Positions 41,874-50,438 of a stretch of 54,717 bases of DNA are shown one piece after another. The notes under the pieces were generated by a model, which saw only the letters and a list, made by a program, of their open reading frames with translations, was not told where the DNA came from and did no database searches. Numbering within the stretch: the stretch's first letter is position 1; every line of letters starts with the position of its first letter. The stretch lies in NCBI RefSeq assembly GCF_902497995.1, contig NZ_CABVII010000036.1:1-54717 (forward strand), written 5' to 3'. The translations under genes were made by a program, and so were the position numbers. Origin of the DNA: Pseudomonas fluorescens (GTDB taxonomy: Bacteria > Pseudomonadota > Gammaproteobacteria > Pseudomonadales > Pseudomonadaceae).

Positions 41874-41904
41874 TGTGGCCAGGGGGCAAGCCCCCCTCGC
41901 CACA
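41874..41904. repeat. Single REP-like hairpin (TGTGGC-GGGGGC type)
   Basis: TGTGGCCAGGGGGCAAGCCCCCCTCGCCACA is a near-perfect palindrome with one mismatch position, a fourth repeat class. It lies between convergent trpA and the DUF4105 gene and may act as transcription end; there is no T-run. Confidence 0.75.
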
Positions 41905-41951
41905 GTGAGGCTAGGCCACAGAGGATCTCTGCCGTTTCGCAGAGCGTTGCT

Positions 41952-43910
41952 TCAGGGCAACTCCAACCCACCCGCCGCCTTATGCAACTTGCGCAAATGC
42001 TCGCCAACCTGCTTCAGGTTGGCTTCATTGGCGGCCATCTCGGCCGCCCGATTCGGTTCGAGCAGCGCCCTCACTTCCTTGTCCAGATCGCCCGTCAGCG
42101 CTTGAAGCTGTTTCTGCCGCAGGCTGCTTTCCGACTCCAGGCGTTGCCATTCACTCGGCTGCGGCAAGCCATAACCGCCTGTACCGAGCAACTCCGCCGG
42201 ACGGCTGAGGAAGCCGCTGTTGGCGAGAATCTGCTGCAAGGTGGCGTTGGCCCTGTCCATACCGCCATTCTTCAATTCCCGAGCGCCCAGATAGCGCTGT
42301 TTTACTTCGTCCTGGGCCAGTACCAACTGTTGGCGGAAGGCGGCCTGCTCCAATAACAGCAATGCCGCGCTGGTGCGCAAGTCGGCCCGGTCAATCCATT
42401 GCCGGCGTTCCTCGGCTTTCAATGTCAGCCAGTCTTCGACCTTTTCCTGCTTGATCGGCAGGTGCTTCTTCAGCACTTCGAACATCGCTTGATAACGATC
42501 GCGGAAGGAGTCGAAGCGATAACCCAGGCGCAGCGCTTCGCGGGGATCGTCCAGCACGCTGGTATCGGCCAGTCCGCGACCCTTTAGCACTTCCAGCAAA
42601 CCGTTGGGCATGATGCTGTCCAGCCCGACCAGCTGCGAATTGTTGGTGCCGCTGCGCAACAGTTTCAGTCCTTCTACCGCGCAGTTATTGGACAGGAAGA
42701 AATAGTTGCCGTCATAGCTCCAGTGCATCTCGGCGGCATGTTCCACCACGTCTTCGATTTCGTTGCGCGACAGGTTCAGCGGCACCGAGGCCAGGCTGCG
42801 CAGTTCGGTCTTGGTGTATTCGTCGATCACCTGAGCCAGGGGCAGGACAAACAGGCGCGACGGGTATTTACCCACCAGGCCGTCCCAGCTCGACAGCTGT
42901 ACATCACCGACGAAGGCGCGGTAGGACAGCACCAGATGCTGATCCAGATCCAGCCGGCAATCCGGTCCGCGTGGCCGACCGGGTGCGCAGATCACCAGGC
43001 GCAACATACTGTGGCCCCAGCGACTGACCCAATTCTGATTGGCTTCGGCCAGCAGATAGTCGACGGCGTACACCCGTTCCGGGTCGACCTGGCCCAGGGG
43101 TTGTTTGGCGAAGTCGTTGCCGGCATTGAGAAACGCAAAGGATTTGCCGCAGGTGTCTTTGGCGGCGGGCGCCCAGCCGAAATGTTCCTGGTAGTAGCGG
43201 TACAGCGCAGGACGGCGACAAGCGTAGCTCGGGTCGAGCAGGAAATATTCCATGTTGACCGCGACGAACTCCTTGGGGCTGCTCGTCTCGTAGATGTCCG
43301 GGCTGCGGGCAATTTGTCGATTGTGCTGTTCGCGCTCGCCACGGCGACCCACGTACTGTGGCCAGCCGGCGAGGTCAAGCAGGCGCGGGTCGTCGCTGAG
43401 GGTAAAGCGTCGATCGGCCTGGCCGCGACATTGATCGGGCATGCCGATCAGCCCCGAGCTGCTGTTGCGTCGGGTGCAGCGCTGAATCAGCGTGCGCTCC
43501 GCGTCGGGCCACAGACGCGAGCGGTCATAGATGTGAGTGAGCTCGTGCAGCACCGTGGCCAGCATTTCCCGGCGCACAGTGCCATGGGGGCGATACGTTT
43601 TTCTGGTCGCAGCGCTACCGTCGGTGAGGCTGGCGAGCAGGTTGCGGTTCAAATCGAGTTCGGATACCAGCGACGCCTGCCCGTAGGCGTCGCCTGGCAT
43701 CTCATCGGTCCAGCCGACGTCGATTCTGCGGTCGAGTTGCTCGATGAAGCGCGGCGGCAATGCCTGCATGGCCTCATCAAGCAGCGCCTGACTGGCCTGC
43801 TGCTGTGCGGGGCTCAGCCCCTGGGTCTTGAGCTGTAATTGCAGGGCAGCCTGGGCCGTGTTGCCAAGCAGCAACAGGACCCCGGCCAACAGCCAGGCGA
43901 CAGGCGACAT
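41952..43910 (-). CDS. Secreted DUF4105 (Lnb-like) protein with HELTH motif
   Basis: 652 residues with a signal peptide ending NTAQA. The N-terminal part carries HELTH (H122, E123, H126) in REMLATVLHELTHIYD, with Glu in PKEFVAVNMEYF (E214, E221) as possible third ligand: a zinc metallopeptidase-like site. The middle holds the DUF4105 hallmark WVSRWGHSMLRL (H300) and then FFLSNNCAVEGL (C410), the order seen in circularly permuted papain-like folds. The last 130 residues are helical and rich in Gln and Lys. Neither activity is established. The ATG at 43910 overlaps the upstream DUF2388 stop (TGATG). Confidence 0.85.
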   Translation of the reverse strand: MSPVAWLLAGVLLLLGNTAQAALQLQLKTQGLSPAQQQASQALLDEAMQALPPRFIEQLDRRIDVGWTDEMPGDAYGQASLVSELDLNRNLLASLTDGSAATRKTYRPHGTVRREMLATVLHELTHIYDRSRLWPDAERTLIQRCTRRNSSSGLIGMPDQCRGQADRRFTLSDDPRLLDLAGWPQYVGRRGEREQHNRQIARSPDIYETSSPKEFVAVNMEYFLLDPSYACRRPALYRYYQEHFGWAPAAKDTCGKSFAFLNAGNDFAKQPLGQVDPERVYAVDYLLAEANQNWVSRWGHSMLRLVICAPGRPRGPDCRLDLDQHLVLSYRAFVGDVQLSSWDGLVGKYPSRLFVLPLAQVIDEYTKTELRSLASVPLNLSRNEIEDVVEHAAEMHWSYDGNYFFLSNNCAVEGLKLLRSGTNNSQLVGLDSIMPNGLLEVLKGRGLADTSVLDDPREALRLGYRFDSFRDRYQAMFEVLKKHLPIKQEKVEDWLTLKAEERRQWIDRADLRTSAALLLLEQAAFRQQLVLAQDEVKQRYLGARELKNGGMDRANATLQQILANSGFLSRPAELLGTGGYGLPQPSEWQRLESESSLRQKQLQALTGDLDKEVRALLEPNRAAEMAANEANLKQVGEHLRKLHKAAGGLELP

Positions 43911-44230
43911 CACAGTGCGAGGATGGCTTCGGCGAGCACCTGGTCACTGGCGTCCCGGGCTTCCGGCACGCGGGTGCGCAATGTGTCGAAGGCAGCTTCC
44001 AGGTGAGCACCGCGAATTTCACCTTCGCTGGCAACGAAGCTGGCGGCATCGTCGTGGGCTTCGCGGATGATTTTCGAATCGCGAATGGACGTGGTGGTGT
44101 CGGACGTGAAATCAATGGTGCGCCGGGAGGCATCGATGATGATGTTACTGGTGGCGACCAGGGTGTGCGCCTGGGTCACATCGGCCAACAACAACAGGCC
44201 AAGGGCAGCAGCAATCAGGGGGCTACGCAT
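43910..44230 (-). CDS. DUF2388 family exported protein (copy 1, coupled to DUF4105)
   Basis: 106 residues, signal peptide ending VTQA. It carries the family core DDAASFVASEGEIRGAHLEAAF, then a C-terminal LAEAILAL. It overlaps the DUF4105 start by one base, so the two are translationally coupled. The ATG at 44230 is used; an upstream extension overlaps the next gene. One of three adjacent copies. Confidence 0.88.
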   Translation of the reverse strand: MRSPLIAAALGLLLLADVTQAHTLVATSNIIIDASRRTIDFTSDTTTSIRDSKIIREAHDDAASFVASEGEIRGAHLEAAFDTLRTRVPEARDASDQVLAEAILAL

Positions 44231-44255
44231 GGAACGACTCCGCAGATAAGGATAA

Positions 44256-44573
44256 CTATTGGACGAGAATTGCCTGCGCCAGTTCAAGGTCGCTTGCATG
44301 AAGTTTTGGTTGGGCGCTGCGCAGATAGACCAGGGCAGCCTCCAGCTGCGCGCCCCGCAGTTCGCCGTCACTGGCAACGAACGCCGCAGCGTCATCCTGT
44401 GCGGCGAGTAGCAGTTTACGGTCGAAGGGGGCGGCGGACACCATGGTGGTGGCGTAGCCGGTGGCGACTATGCCTTGTGTCGACAGGTTGAAAGCGTCGT
44501 AGGCATGGGCCGAACCCACCCAGCACGCTGTCGCAAAAAACGGAGTGATCAACAGATTTGAAAGAAAACGCAT
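44256..44573 (-). CDS. DUF2388 family exported protein (copy 2)
   Basis: 105 residues with a signal peptide ending SAHA. Core DDAAAFVASDGELRGAQLEAAL, C terminus LAQAILVQ. The mature N-terminal part (YDAFNLSTQGIVATGYATT) is unlike the other two copies, so it is the most diverged. It lies 25 bp upstream of copy 1 and 107 bp after copy 3. Periplasmic; function unknown. Confidence 0.87.
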   Translation of the reverse strand: MRFLSNLLITPFFATACWVGSAHAYDAFNLSTQGIVATGYATTMVSAAPFDRKLLLAAQDDAAAFVASDGELRGAQLEAALVYLRSAQPKLHASDLELAQAILVQ

Positions 44574-44680
44574 GAGACTCGATAGCTGAAAGCGAGCCCC
44601 AAGGCTAGCGCAACGCCCGGTCTAGAGCCAGAGTTGAAACATTGGGACACGACGCGCGTGTCCCGGGTGAGCGGCAACGC

Positions 44681-44998
44681 TTAGATGGTCAGGATGGCCT
44701 GGGCCAGCTGCGCATCCGTAGCGCTCAGTTGAGGAGCCTGTTGGCGAATGTGGTCGAGGGCGCTTTCCAGTTTCACGCCACGGATGGCGCCTTCACTGGC
44801 GACGAAGCTGGCGGCGTCGTCGCGGGCGGCACGCACGATCTTGTCATCGCGAAAGGAGGAAGTGACATCGGAGGTCGCATCGGACGTGGCCTTGAGTGCG
44901 CCGACGACGGCATCGGTGGTCACGATGAAGCTGGTGGCGTGGGCATTGGCTGCCACGGCAAGCAGGGCTGCAGCGCTGAGCAGACGAAGACGGGACAT
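44681..44998 (-). CDS. DUF2388 family exported protein (copy 3, first transcribed)
   Basis: 105 residues, signal peptide ending NAHA. Core DDAASFVASEGAIRGVKLESAL, C terminus LAQAILTI. The mature N-terminal half holds repeated TSDATSDVTSS. It is upstream of the other two and probably nearest the promoter, which should lie in 44999-45297 where two TGTACT motifs are found. The ATG has an AGGAGT site. Confidence 0.88.
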   Translation of the reverse strand: MSRLRLLSAAALLAVAANAHATSFIVTTDAVVGALKATSDATSDVTSSFRDDKIVRAARDDAASFVASEGAIRGVKLESALDHIRQQAPQLSATDAQLAQAILTI

Positions 44999-45205
44999 GG
45001 AGTGACTCCTTTGGTGAACCGATTGGGAGATGGCGCAGTGTCTGAAGATCAGACGCCGGTGGTACTGCGTTCGCCACGTTCTGGTTGAATATTAGGCCGG
45101 TGAGGAGGGATTCGAACAGCCCATATAGGAACAAACGACAAGTGTACTGGTAAATGTTAGCAATTTTGAAACTGTACTGTCATGGCTTTTCAGGGCCCTG
45201 AAACG

Positions 45206-45241
45206 ACAAGACCCGTCGCGGTTTCCCGCGACGGGTCTTGT
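45206..45241. terminator. Strong hairpin terminator downstream of the DUF1127 gene
   Basis: ACAAGACCCGTCGCGG at 45206-45221 pairs perfectly with 45226-45241 around TTTC. The 16-bp stem is followed by T-rich sequence on both strands (TTTATTC on plus; GTCGTTTC on minus). It lies 57 bp past the DUF1127 stop on the minus strand. Confidence 0.85.
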
Positions 45242-45297
45242 TTATTCAATTCGGGTTGCTGGCGGTGGACCCTACAGGTCAGAGCCAGCGACGCTAC

Positions 45298-45513
45298 TTA
45301 GCGCCAGAACGGCTTGCTCAGCTCTTCGTAGCGTTGTGCTTCGCTAATCCCGGCGTCAGCCAGCAGACGCGAATCCAGACGAGCCAGTTGATGGCGGCTG
45401 GAGATGCGGCGCTGCCACAACATCAGGTTGGCGAGAACGCGCAGAGGCATGGAAGCCTGGGTTTTTGCAGCGGTGTCTTCGAAGAACAGTTCGGAACTGA
45501 GTGTACGTTCCAT
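45298..45513 (-). CDS. DUF1127 family small protein (YjiS-like)
   Basis: 71 residues. The C-terminal 45 hold the basic DUF1127 motif WQRRISSRHQLARLDSRLLADAGIS, an arginine-rich helix found in small proteins that in some species affect phosphate, metabolism or RNA handling. The ATG at 45513 is used; the frame extends 18 codons upstream. The upstream region carries a cluster of CTGTAC-type motifs. Followed by a strong terminator. Confidence 0.9.
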   Translation of the reverse strand: MERTLSSELFFEDTAAKTQASMPLRVLANLMLWQRRISSRHQLARLDSRLLADAGISEAQRYEELSKPFWR

Positions 45514-45832
45514 GGTTAGCATCCTTCCGCTTGTGGCGGGATTAGGTAGTGGTTTAACTGATGCCAATGATCCTCTTGTTTGGCCAGTCCCTGTAGATAC
45601 AGTTCACTTGTATTGTGAGGCACCAGTTAACTGTTAAGAGGTGGTGTACTGGTCAAAATTGAGGCAACTGTACCTGTTCGCACTGATATGGTGCGAAATT
45701 GATGTTTTGGCGCGGAAGGGTAGGGAAATACTGTAGGAAAAGACCGGTACAGCAGTACAGTTTTAAACACATTTCTGCTTGGCAATAGCAGGCTGACGAA
45801 ACTGTATTTGCGTCAGCCGCTATCTGTATCAA
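45514..45832. promoter_or_regulatory. Regulatory region with repeated ACTGTAC/GTACAGT motifs
   Basis: 319 bp without a gene, clearly AT-richer than its surroundings. It holds GTGTACTGG (45644-45652), AACTGTACC (45666-45674), ATACTGTAGG (45729-45738), GGTACAG (45746-45752), AGTACAGT (45754-45761) and AACTGTATT (45800-45808). Two of them form a direct repeat GTACAGCAGTACAG. They resemble operator half-sites of GntR/MocR-type regulators (inference). They lie upstream of the DUF1127 gene. Confidence 0.5.
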
Positions 45833-47326
45833 TTACACGGCAAGCATTTGTCCGGTTTCTTCCAGGTTCATGTGCCAGCTCAGTGCATTGCGCAGGATGT
45901 GCGGTGTATGGCCGCCAAGTGCGCAAGCGGCTGTGAAGTAGTCATCCAGCGCTTGGCGATAGTCCGGGTGCACGCAATTGTCGATGATGACTCGGGCCCG
46001 TTCCCGCGGCGCCAGGCCGCGCAGGTCGGCCAGGCCGATCTCGGTGACGAGGATATCGACGTCATGCTCGGTGTGGTCGACGTGGCTGACCATGGGCACC
46101 ACGCTGGAGATCGCGCCACCCTTGGCAATCGACTTGGTGACAAAGATTGCCAGGTGCGCGTTGCGCGCGAAGTCACCCGAGCCGCCGATCCCGTTCATCA
46201 TCCGCGTGCCGCAGACATGGGTGGAGTTGACGTTGCCGTACAAGTCGAACTCCAGCGCGGTGTTGATGCCGATGATGCCGAGCCTGCGCACCACCTCAGG
46301 GTGGTTGGAGATTTCCTGCGGGCGCAGGACCAGTTTGTCCTTGTAGCGCTCCAGGTTGCCGAAAACGTCGGTATTGCGACGCGCCGACAAAGTGATCGAA
46401 CTGCCCGACGCAAAGCTCAGCTTGCCGGCATCGATCAGGTCGAAGGTCGAGTCCTGAAGGACTTCGGAGTACATGGTCAGGTCTTCGAAGGGCGAATCGA
46501 TCAGGCCGCACATCACCGAGTTGGCGATGCTGCCGATGCCGGCTTGCAGCGGGCCGAGCTTGTTGGTCATGCGCCCGGCCGCCACTTCCTGCTTGAAGAA
46601 GTCGATCAGGTGATCGGCAATGGCCTGAGTATCAATGTCCGGCGGCAACACGGTGGAAGGCGAGTCGGACTGGTTGGTGATGACGATGGCGACGATTTTT
46701 TCCGCCGGGATCGGGATGGCAGTGCTGCCAATCCGGTCGTCAACCTTCACCAGCGGGATCGGCGTGCGTGTCGGGCGATAAGTCGGGATATAGATGTCGT
46801 GCAGACCTTCCAGATTCGGGTTGTGCGCCAGGTTGATCTCAACGATGACCTGTTTGGCAAAAATCGCAAAGCTGGCCGAGTTGCCGACCGAAGTGGTCGG
46901 TACGATGTGGCCCTGCTCGGTGATCGCCACGGCCTCGATAACCGCGATGTCCGGCAGTTTCAGCTGCTGGTTGCGCAGTTGTTCTACGGTTTCCGAAAGA
47001 TGCTGGTCGATGAACATGACTTCGCCGGCATTAATAGCCTTGCGCAGCGTGCTATCGACCTGGAAGGGCATGCGTCGTGACAATACGCCGGCTTCGGTGA
47101 GCTGTTTGTCGAGGTCGTTGCCCAGGCTCGCGCCGGTCATCAGGGTGATTTTCAGCGGGGTCAGCTTGGCGCGTTCGGCCAATGCGTGGGGCACGGCCTT
47201 GGCTTCGCCGGCGCGAGTGAACCCACTCATGCCGACGGTCATGCCGTCCTCAATCAGAGCGGCAGCGTCAGCGGCGCTCATCACTTTATCCAACAACGAA
47301 GGCAAGCGAATACGATCACGGTACAT
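45833..47326 (-). CDS. Acetyl-CoA hydrolase/transferase family (succinate:acetate CoA-transferase-like)
   Basis: 497 residues, class I CoA-transferase of the AarC/ScpC/Cat1 group. The catalytic Glu is probably E288 (MYSEVLQD). Family patterns: NQSDSPSTVLPPD, LGPLQAGIGSIANS, GIIGINTALEFDLYGNVNSTHV, GIGGSGDFARNAH and the C-terminal VIIDNCVHPDYR. Transfers CoA between succinate and acetate or propionate; hydrolase activity is a common side reaction. It stands alone between two intergenic regions. Confidence 0.9.
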   Translation of the reverse strand: MYRDRIRLPSLLDKVMSAADAAALIEDGMTVGMSGFTRAGEAKAVPHALAERAKLTPLKITLMTGASLGNDLDKQLTEAGVLSRRMPFQVDSTLRKAINAGEVMFIDQHLSETVEQLRNQQLKLPDIAVIEAVAITEQGHIVPTTSVGNSASFAIFAKQVIVEINLAHNPNLEGLHDIYIPTYRPTRTPIPLVKVDDRIGSTAIPIPAEKIVAIVITNQSDSPSTVLPPDIDTQAIADHLIDFFKQEVAAGRMTNKLGPLQAGIGSIANSVMCGLIDSPFEDLTMYSEVLQDSTFDLIDAGKLSFASGSSITLSARRNTDVFGNLERYKDKLVLRPQEISNHPEVVRRLGIIGINTALEFDLYGNVNSTHVCGTRMMNGIGGSGDFARNAHLAIFVTKSIAKGGAISSVVPMVSHVDHTEHDVDILVTEIGLADLRGLAPRERARVIIDNCVHPDYRQALDDYFTAACALGGHTPHILRNALSWHMNLEETGQMLAV

Positions 47327-47464
47327 GGATGGTTATCTCGGGCAACGAAAGCAAGGTGTGCAGTCTAGTGATTTGAAAAAAATCCGTCCCGCTACCATGG
47401 TCGAATGCCGAGCCCTGATTTAGAGCCTTTGGTCGGTTTTTCGCCGTTGATTTGTGAGCAATAA

Positions 47465-47494
47465 AAAACCCCGGCCTGCTAAGGCCGGGGTTTT
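47465..47494 (-). terminator. Rho-independent terminator of the pnt operon
   Basis: AAAACCCCGGCCT at 47465-47477 pairs perfectly with 47482-47494 around GCTA. On the minus strand the stem is followed by six T, 24 bp past the pntB stop. Confidence 0.93.
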
Positions 47495-47517
47495 GGGTAC
47501 TGCTGCTTGCGCAAGTT

Positions 47518-48951
47518 TTACTCGACGGCTTTAACCATGTCTTCGATGACTTTCTTGGCGTCGCCGAACACCATCATGGTTTTGTCGAGGTAGAACAGTT
47601 CGTTGTCCAGACCGGCATAGCCGCTGGCCATCGAGCGCTTGTTGACGATGATGGTCTTGGCCTTGAACGCTTCGAGAATCGGCATGCCGGCAATCGGCGA
47701 CTTCGGATCGTTCTTCGCCGCCGGGTTGACCACGTCGTTGGCACCCAACACCAGCACCACGTCGGCCTGGCCGAAGTCGGAGTTGATGTCGTCCATCTCG
47801 AACACCTGGTCGTAAGGCACTTCGGCCTCGGCCAGCAGTACGTTCATGTGGCCCGGCATGCGGCCGGCAACCGGGTGGATCGCGTACTTCACAGTCACGC
47901 CGCGATGGGTCAGCTTTTCGGTCAGCTCTTTCAGCGCATGCTGCGCCCGGGCGACCGCCAGGCCGTAGCCCGGAACGATGATCACGGTGTCGGCGTTGGT
48001 CAGCAGGAAGGTCGCGTCGTCGGCCGAACCGGATTTCACCGGGCGGGCTTCCTTGGCGCCTGCCGGACCTGCATCGGCGGTATTGCCGAAACCGCCGAGC
48101 AGTACGTTGAAGAACGAACGGTTCATCGCCTTGCACATGATGTACGACAGGATCGCACCGGACGAGCCCACGAGGGAGCCGGCAATGATCAGCATCGAGT
48201 TGTTCAGCGAGAAGCCAATGCCCGCTGCTGCCCAACCGGAGTAGCTGTTGAGCATCGACACCACCACCGGCATGTCCGCGCCGCCGATCGGGATGATGAT
48301 CAGCACGCCGAGCACGAAGGCCAGGGCCAGCATCAGCGCAAAGGCACTGAGGTTGCCGGTGAGCATGAAGGTGATGCCCAGGCCCAATGTCGCCAGGCCC
48401 AGCAGCAGGTTGAGCTTGTGCTGGCCAGTGAACTGTACCGGAGCGCCCTGGAACAGGCGGAACTTGTACTTGCCCGAGAGCTTGCCGAAGGCGATCACCG
48501 AACCGGAGAAGGTAATTGCACCGATGGCCGCGCCGAGGAACAGCTCCAGACGGTTGCCGGCAGGAATCGCATCACCCAGTTGCTTGACGATGCCCAGCGA
48601 TTGCGGCTCAACCACAGCTGCGATGGCGATGAACACGGCGGCCATACCGATCATGCTGTGCATGAAGGCGACCAGTTCCGGCATCTTGGTCATTTCAACG
48701 CGCTTGGCCATGATTGAACCGGCCGTACCGCCGACCAGCAGGCCGACGATGACGTAACCGATGCCAGCGGTGGCCAGCTCTGCGCCCAGCTTATAGATGA
48801 GGCCGACGGTAGTGAGGATCGCCAACCCCATGCCGAGCATGCCGAACAGGTTGCCGCGACGGGATGTGGTTGGATGCGACAGGCCCTTGAGCGCCTGGAT
48901 AAAGCAGACCGAGGCGATCAGGTACAGGGAAGTAACCAGGTTCATGCTCAT
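47518..48951 (-). CDS. pntB: NAD(P) transhydrogenase subunit beta
   Basis: 477 residues: about nine membrane helices (domain II) and the NADP-binding domain III (about 300-477) with IIVPGYGLAVARAQHA and HPVAGRMPGHMNVLLAEA. Together with PntAa and PntAb it couples proton entry to hydride transfer from NADH to NADP. It overlaps pntAb by 4 bp (ATGA). A second in-frame ATG lies two codons in. Confidence 0.97.
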   Translation of the reverse strand: MSMNLVTSLYLIASVCFIQALKGLSHPTTSRRGNLFGMLGMGLAILTTVGLIYKLGAELATAGIGYVIVGLLVGGTAGSIMAKRVEMTKMPELVAFMHSMIGMAAVFIAIAAVVEPQSLGIVKQLGDAIPAGNRLELFLGAAIGAITFSGSVIAFGKLSGKYKFRLFQGAPVQFTGQHKLNLLLGLATLGLGITFMLTGNLSAFALMLALAFVLGVLIIIPIGGADMPVVVSMLNSYSGWAAAGIGFSLNNSMLIIAGSLVGSSGAILSYIMCKAMNRSFFNVLLGGFGNTADAGPAGAKEARPVKSGSADDATFLLTNADTVIIVPGYGLAVARAQHALKELTEKLTHRGVTVKYAIHPVAGRMPGHMNVLLAEAEVPYDQVFEMDDINSDFGQADVVLVLGANDVVNPAAKNDPKSPIAGMPILEAFKAKTIIVNKRSMASGYAGLDNELFYLDKTMMVFGDAKKVIEDMVKAVE

Positions 48952-49301
48952 GCTTGCTGCACCTCAGCCTTGATTGCTTCGGCCTTGGCTGCCGGCGCTT
49001 TTGCCGGAGGCGCTTTTTTCTTGAACATTTCCAGCATGCGCCGGGTGACCAGGAAGCCACCGAACACGTTGACCGCGGCGAGGGCCACGGCCAGGGTGCC
49101 CATGGTTTTGCCAAGCGGCGTCACGGTCAGCGCCGCTGCCAGCATGGCACCGACGATCACGATGGCCGAAATGGCGTTGGTCACCGCCATTAACGGCGTG
49201 TGCAGAGCAGGTGTAACGTTCCAGACCACGTGGTAACCGACATAAATCGCCAGCACGAAGATGATCAGGTTGTAGATACCGGGGGAGATAAATTCTTCCA
49301 T
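48948..49301 (-). CDS. pntAb: NAD(P) transhydrogenase subunit alpha part 2
   Basis: 117 residues with three to four membrane helices (FVLAIYVGYHVVWNVTPALHTPLMAVTNAISAIV). It corresponds to the membrane end of E. coli PntA, which in Pseudomonas is a separate gene. The C terminus is Lys/Ala rich (KKKAPPAKAPAAK). It starts 15 bp after pntAa ends. Confidence 0.95.
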   Translation of the reverse strand: MEEFISPGIYNLIIFVLAIYVGYHVVWNVTPALHTPLMAVTNAISAIVIVGAMLAAALTVTPLGKTMGTLAVALAAVNVFGGFLVTRRMLEMFKKKAPPAKAPAAKAEAIKAEVQQA

Positions 49302-49316
49302 CGTCTGAATCCCTGC

Positions 49317-50438
49317 TTAGGCGTTTTTGCGGATGACTTGGCCGTCGCGGCACATCAGGCACGCGGCGACGATATCGTCTTCGAGGTTCACTTCGAACTG
49401 GCCTTCTTTGTTGAAGACCAGCTTCAGGAAGTCCAGCAGGTTGCGCGCATACAGTGCCGAAGCATCTGCCGCGACGGCGCCGGCGAGGTTGGTCGGACCG
49501 CAAATGGTCACACCATTTTCGACCACTACCTGGTCGGCAACCGTCAGCGGGCAGTTGCCGCCCTGGGCTGCCGCGAGGTCGATGACCACCGAGCCTGGTT
49601 TCATCTGCGCCACGGTTTGCGCGCTTAGCAGGGTCGGCGCCTTGCGGCCCGGGATCAGCGCTGTGGTAATGACGATGTCCGCCTGCTTGGCGCGTTCGTG
49701 CACGGCCAGCGCCTGGCGCTGCATCCAGCTGGCGGGCATGGGGCGTGCGTACCCGCCGACACCGACGGCGCATTCGCGCTCTTCATCGGTCTCGTAAGGC
49801 ACGTCGACGAACTTGGCGCCGAGGGATTCGATCTGCTCTTTAACCGCAGGACGCACGTCGGAAGCTTCGATCACTGCGCCCAGGCGTTTTGCCGTGGCAA
49901 TGGCCTGCAAGCCAGCCACACCGGCGCCGAGAATCAGCACGCGCGCCGCTTTCACGGTGCCCGCAGCGGTCATCAGCATCGGCATGAAGCGCGGATAGTG
50001 GTGAGCGGCCAGCAACACGGCTTTATAACCGGCGATGTTGGCTTGCGAGGACAGCACATCCAGGCTTTGGGCGCGGGAGGTGCGCGGCGCGGCTTCCAGC
50101 GCGAACGCGGTAATGCCGCACTCGGCCATCTTGGCAATGGTTTCGTTGCTGAACGGGTTGAGCATGCCCACCACAACGGTGCCGCTCTTGATCAGAGCGA
50201 GTTCGCTGTCGCTGGGGGCGACCACTTTCAGAATCAGCTCGGCACCAAACGCTTCGTTGGCGCTGCCAATGGTGGCGCCTGCCGCTTCATAAGCACTGTC
50301 GACAACACTGGCACTAATGCCGGCGCCGCTTTGCACAGTGACTTTATGCCCCTGGCCGATCAGCTTCTTGATGGTTTCCGGGGTAGCAGCAACCCGTGTT
50401 TCACCCGTCTGGGTTTCGAGAGGAACACCAATGTGCAC
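49317..50438 (-). CDS. pntAa: NAD(P) transhydrogenase subunit alpha part 1
   Basis: 373 residues, soluble NAD-binding domain I. Family starts HIGVPLETQTGETRVAATP; the Rossmann motif is LILGAGVAGLQAIATAKRLGA, and the Arg/Asp/Gln contacts are in GYARPMPASW and DLAAAQGGNCP. The start is a GTG at 50438 with an AGGAG site 7 bp upstream; the frame runs further but the extension is unlike the family. First gene of pntAa-pntAb-pntB. Confidence 0.96.
   Translation of the reverse strand: MHIGVPLETQTGETRVAATPETIKKLIGQGHKVTVQSGAGISASVVDSAYEAAGATIGSANEAFGAELILKVVAPSDSELALIKSGTVVVGMLNPFSNETIAKMAECGITAFALEAAPRTSRAQSLDVLSSQANIAGYKAVLLAAHHYPRFMPMLMTAAGTVKAARVLILGAGVAGLQAIATAKRLGAVIEASDVRPAVKEQIESLGAKFVDVPYETDEERECAVGVGGYARPMPASWMQRQALAVHERAKQADIVITTALIPGRKAPTLLSAQTVAQMKPGSVVIDLAAAQGGNCPLTVADQVVVENGVTICGPTNLAGAVAADASALYARNLLDFLKLVFNKEGQFEVNLEDDIVAACLMCRDGQVIRKNA

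Noticed and set aside
45848..47080. 410-residue open frame antisense to the CoA-transferase
   Set aside because: Shadow frame; no domain and composition typical of reverse-strand reading.
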